DNA from: Lachnospiraceae bacterium UBA4380
GTDB taxonomy: Bacteria; Bacillota; Clostridia; Lachnospirales; Lachnospiraceae
Direction: 5' to 3'
Length of the DNA stretch: 8,457 nucleotides
NCBI GenBank assembly: GCA_002390025.1
Contig: DGRU01000149.1
Location: 1-8,457 of the forward strand
Shown: positions 6,674 through 8,457 of the stretch, piece by piece
How the letters are laid out: the number at the start of each line of letters is the position of its first letter
How positions within the stretch are numbered: the stretch's first letter is position 1
The notes under the pieces: model-generated
Told to the model about the DNA's origin: nothing
Database searches by the model: none
The model's input: only the letters and a program-made list of their open reading frames with translations
Made by a program: the position numbers and the translations under genes

Positions 6674-6709
6674 AGGCCGGAGCGGGTTCGCTCCGGCCTT
6701 CCCTCTTAA
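6674..6709 (+). terminator. Hairpin terminator after putP
   Basis: A perfect stem pairs GGCCGGAGCG (6675-6684) with CGCTCCGGCC (6689-6698), extended by one A-T pair, around a GGTT loop. The tail is TTCCCTCTT, so the T run is broken, but the stem is very stable and sits 50 bases after the putP stop. Confidence 0.75.
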
Positions 6710-6862
6710 AAGAGACCGTGTCCGGTCCGGTGTCCGATTCCGGTATCGCAAAGGCTTGCAGCAAAAAACCGCGCCGCGGTCCGGCCCTGAGCCGGGAAAA
6801 GGAATTGTATTGACAGAAATACAGAAAATTAAAAAAAACTTAATATTTGACAAAAAAACCGC

Positions 6863-6891
6863 TTGCGCAAGTTGGTGACTCGTGATATTAT
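6863..6891 (+). promoter_or_regulatory. Putative promoter of the S10 ribosomal protein operon
   Basis: An extended -10 is present: TG at 6883-6884, one base, then TATTAT at 6886-6891. A weak -35, TTGCGC at 6863-6868, lies 17 bases upstream. Transcription would start near 6898, giving a leader of about 290 bases before rpsJ. The -35 lies inside the palindrome CTTGCGCAAG (6862-6871), which could be coincidence or a regulator site. Confidence 0.6.
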
Positions 6892-7075
6892 CCTTATTGC
6901 TGTGACATGATAGCTGTGAAGCGTGAGGTTGCTGCCAGAGATGGCAGGTTTTCCGTGGAGCGAATGTCTGGAGCACTCTTCAGGAGCCATTTGGAGAGGG
7001 CTCGAAAATCTGACGACAAGTCACTGTACCAATGAAGGTCTGCATAAGCAGCTGAGCTGCGCGAGGCAGAAACGA

Positions 7076-7101
7076 CGTGTGAGAACACGGTTTTTATTTT
7101 T
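7076..7101 (+). terminator. Possible attenuator inside the S10 leader
   Basis: A 5-bp stem, CGTGT with ACACG, capped by a GNRA loop (GAGA), is followed after one G by five T, one A and five T. The stem is short for an efficient intrinsic terminator, so it would act weakly or as a regulated pause. CGTGTG can also pair with CACACG at 7116-7121, which would disrupt the hairpin and could serve as an alternative state. Confidence 0.4.
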
Positions 7102-7167
7102 GAGAGACCGCGACACACACGGGAAAGTGTACAGTCACCGCTTGTCGTACTTACCAAAAAGTGCGAA

Positions 7168-7174
7168 AAGGAGG
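7168..7174 (+). promoter_or_regulatory. rpsJ ribosome binding site, within a predicted hairpin loop
   Basis: AAGGAGG lies 11 bases before ATG 7186. It sits in a 14-base loop between AAAAAGT (7156-7162) and ACTTTTT (7177-7183), so an AU-rich stem can present or occlude it. Confidence 0.75.
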
Positions 7175-7185
7175 CGACTTTTTTT

Positions 7186-7503
7186 ATGGCAAATCAGGTT
7201 ATGAGAATCACATTGAAGGCATATGATCACGAGCTCGTGGATGCATCCGCGAAGAAGATCATCGAGACTGTTAAGAAGAACGGCTCACAGGTGAGCGGCC
7301 CCGTTCCGCTTCCCACCAAGAAAGAGGTTATCACAATCCTCCGTGCTGTTCATAAGTATAAAGATTCTCGTGAGCAGTTCGAGCAGCGCACACATAAGCG
7401 CCTGATCGACATCATCACCCCCACACAGAAGACTGTTGATGCACTCCAGAGACTGGAAATGCCCGCAGGCGTCTACATCGACATCAAGATGAAGACCAAA
7501 TAA
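7186..7503 (+). CDS. rpsJ: 30S ribosomal protein S10
   Basis: S10 is a small-subunit head protein and, as NusE, also a transcription antitermination factor. The 105-residue product matches the family throughout: [18 protein letters not shown] near 8-25, the loop [13 protein letters not shown] at about 36-48, and the signature [21 protein letters not shown] at about 55-75. The C-terminal IDIKMKTK tail is slightly longer than in Bacilli (about 102 residues). It is the first gene of the S10 cluster, as in most bacteria, with rplC next but separated by an unusually long gap. Confidence 0.98.
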   Translation: MANQVMRITLKAYDHELVDASAKKIIETVKKNGSQVSGPVPLPTKKEVITILRAVHKYKDSREQFEQRTHKRLIDIITPTQKTVDALQRLEMPAGVYIDIKMKTK

Positions 7504-7880
7504 TTCTGTGTAAGAAACAGCATGCTGCTGCACTCTCCGTGTGCAGTTAGTGATACGCTGCCGGACCGGAGATCAATGGCCAGTCGGTTCGGCGAAACAC
7601 AACCTCTACTAGTATGACATCCCCGCCGGGACAAAGGTCCGGTGCGGGAGCAGCCCGTCCCCCCGGGCGGTCAGACAGCAGACCGTCTGAGAGAGAAGCG
7701 AGAAGATCCCAACGTCCTGTCCGTAAAAAACGTATGAAACGGAAGGAAATGCACAGGTTACTTCTTATATAGAAAGAACGGCTCATGCAGGATGCCAGTG
7801 CGTGACAGCCGCCAGGACGAGCCGATGTCCGCTGTAGAATATTTCGCCGCGGAAGAGCAAGCGGCAGAAAAGAGGTAAAC
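7504..7880 (+). other. Unusually long structured spacer between rpsJ and rplC
   Basis: No gene is seen, and no good promoter. The spacer is rich in potential RNA stems: CTGCAC/GTGCAG (7528-7546); a 10-pair helix TGCCGGACCG (7559-7568) with CGGTTCGGCG (7585-7594), two of them G-U; CCCGC/GCGGG with inner GGAC/GTCC around AAAG (7622-7648); GCCCG/CGGGC (7653-7668); TCAGAC/GTCTGA (7671-7690); CGGCTC (7779-7784) with GAGCCG (7819-7824); and GCCGC/GCGGC near 7846-7865. These could be processing sites, an attenuator or a second regulatory element. None of the stems is followed by a clean T run. Confidence 0.55.
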
Positions 7881-8457
7881 ATGAAGAAAGCTATTATGGC
7901 AACCAAGATCGGTATGACCCAGGTCTTCCAGGAAGACGGCACTCTGATTCCTGTAACAGTCCTCGAGGCTGGCCCCTGCGTAGTCACACAGATCAAGACA
8001 ATCGAGAATGACGGCTACGAAGCAGTTCAGGTCGGCTACGGCGATGCAAAAGAGCGCATCACCACTGTTGACAAGAACGGCAAGAAGGAAGTCGCTCACC
8101 GCCACGGCGTGGGCAAGGCCATGAAGGGCCACTTCGACAAGGCCGGCGTTTCCGTGAAGAAGCACGTTCGCGAGTTCCTCTTCGAGAATGCTTCCGAATA
8201 CAAACTGGGCGATGAGATCAAAGCCGACATCTTCGCAGAAGGCGACAAGATCGACGCTACCGCAGTTACCAAGGGCAAAGGCTTCCAGGGCGCCATCAAG
8301 CGTCACGGCCAGCACAGAGGCCCCATGGGACACGGCTCCAAGTTCCATCGTCATCAGGGTTCCAATGGTTCCAGTTCCGATCCCAGCAGAGTTTTCAAGG
8401 GAAAAGGAATGCCCGGACATATGGGTTCCGTCCAGGTTACGGTCAGAAATCTTGAGA
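7881..8457 (+). CDS. rplC: 50S ribosomal protein L3, 3' end outside the window
   Basis: L3 is a large-subunit protein that organises the peptidyl-transferase region and helps start 50S assembly. The 192 complete codons present begin [16 protein letters not shown], the typical L3 start, and include the conserved extension around [20 protein letters not shown] (about 141-160) and [18 protein letters not shown] near 166-183. The family is about 205-215 residues, so only a short C-terminal tail is missing. AGAGG lies five bases before the ATG. The next gene in the conserved cluster would be rplD (L4), outside the window. Confidence 0.97.
   Translation, partial: MKKAIMATKIGMTQVFQEDGTLIPVTVLEAGPCVVTQIKTIENDGYEAVQVGYGDAKERITTVDKNGKKEVAHRHGVGKAMKGHFDKAGVSVKKHVREFLFENASEYKLGDEIKADIFAEGDKIDATAVTKGKGFQGAIKRHGQHRGPMGHGSKFHRHQGSNGSSSDPSRVFKGKGMPGHMGSVQVTVRNLE

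Larger units (their letters stand above)
6625..7185. other. Long non-coding region: putP terminator, GC-rich stretch, S10 promoter and leader
   Basis: No gene is supported here. From 6700 to 6800 there is a GC-rich stretch with GTCCGGT-like direct repeats, the palindrome ACCGCG-C-CGCGGT at 6768-6780 and a hairpin of CCGGC and GCCGG at 6781-6795. From about 6800 the composition turns A-rich, with two isolated TTGACA hexamers (6810 and 6847). The S10 operon promoter and leader then occupy 6863-7185. Confidence 0.7.
6898..7185 (+). ncRNA. Structured 5' leader RNA of the S10 operon (candidate autoregulatory leader)
   Basis: Reading complementarity by eye gives an ordered set of helices. H1: CTGCCA and TGGCAG around a GAGA tetraloop (6932-6947). 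H2: CTGGAG and CTTCAG around CACT (6968-6983). H3: GAGCC and GGCTC (6984-7003). A large domain is closed by ACGACAAG (7013-7020) with CTTGTCGT (7141-7148), then ACTGTAC (7023-7029) with GTACAGT (7129-7135), 15 pairs in all. Inside lie TCTGC/GCAGA enclosing GCAGC/GCTGC (7039-7070) and CGTGT/ACACG around GAGA (7076-7089) followed by a U-rich run. Ribosomal protein leaders are often bound by a protein encoded in the operon, L4 in E. coli; that role here is inference. I cannot say whether this matches a known family. Confidence 0.65.

Noticed and set aside
6810..6852. Two TTGACA hexamers upstream of the S10 operon as -35 elements
   Set aside because: Neither has a -10-like hexamer at 16-18 bases; the second is 33 bases from TATTAT.
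6923..7204. Possible small gene in the S10 leader (GTG start, 93 codons)
   Set aside because: No ribosome site, overlap with the rpsJ start, and the RNA helices explain the sequence better.

Overview
This 8.46 kb window looks like a chromosomal segment of a low-to-mid-GC Firmicute in class Clostridia, most likely family Lachnospiraceae. The best evidence is the S10 protein: 105 residues with a C-terminal IDIKMKTK tail, which from memory resembles Lachnospiraceae S10 more than Bacilli S10. Strong AGGAGG-type ribosome binding sites, a lone small alarmone synthetase and a PutP-type sodium symporter fit this. No tRNA, rRNA, CRISPR array, insertion sequence or phage gene was found.

Layout. Positions 1-123 hold the end of an upstream transcription unit closed by a strong intrinsic terminator (92-123). 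Then three plus-strand genes follow: a membrane-anchored SGNH/GDSL hydrolase with a pentapeptide-repeat linker (153-1355), a DHHW-family protein whose signature and nucleophile positions are substituted (1427-2575), and a single-domain (p)ppGpp synthetase of the RelQ/YjbM type (2750-3586) with a terminator at 3698-3734. The convergent gap holds an AT-rich tract and a 41-bp tandem repeat that can form stem-loops (3751-3873). On the minus strand is an RlmI/RlmK-like class I SAM-dependent methyltransferase (3906-4775). Its divergent spacer to putP contains two abutting perfect inverted repeats (4827-4862). putP (5083-6624) ends in a hairpin terminator. A 561-bp non-coding stretch then carries the promoter and a roughly 290-nt structured leader of the S10 ribosomal protein operon. 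rpsJ (7186-7503) follows, then an unusually long 377-bp structured gap, and rplC (7881 to the window edge, incomplete).

How the genes fit together. The SGNH hydrolase and the DHHW protein resemble the extracytoplasmic half of a polysaccharide or cell-wall O-acylation module, which usually also has a membrane-bound MBOAT acyltransferase. No MBOAT gene is visible here; it could lie upstream of base 1. The hydrolase keeps a full catalytic set, while its neighbour keeps the DHHW fold features but lacks the catalytic residues, which suggests an active enzyme paired with a pseudoenzyme. The alarmone synthetase, proline transporter and methyltransferase are ordinary housekeeping or stress genes with no obvious functional link.

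The most interesting non-coding signal is the S10 leader. It has three small hairpins, then a domain closed by a 15-bp long-range helix, and inside that domain a GNRA-capped hairpin followed by a U-rich run that could act as an attenuator. This suggests autogenous control of the S10 operon. All structures were found by reading complementarity by eye; no folding or database search was run.
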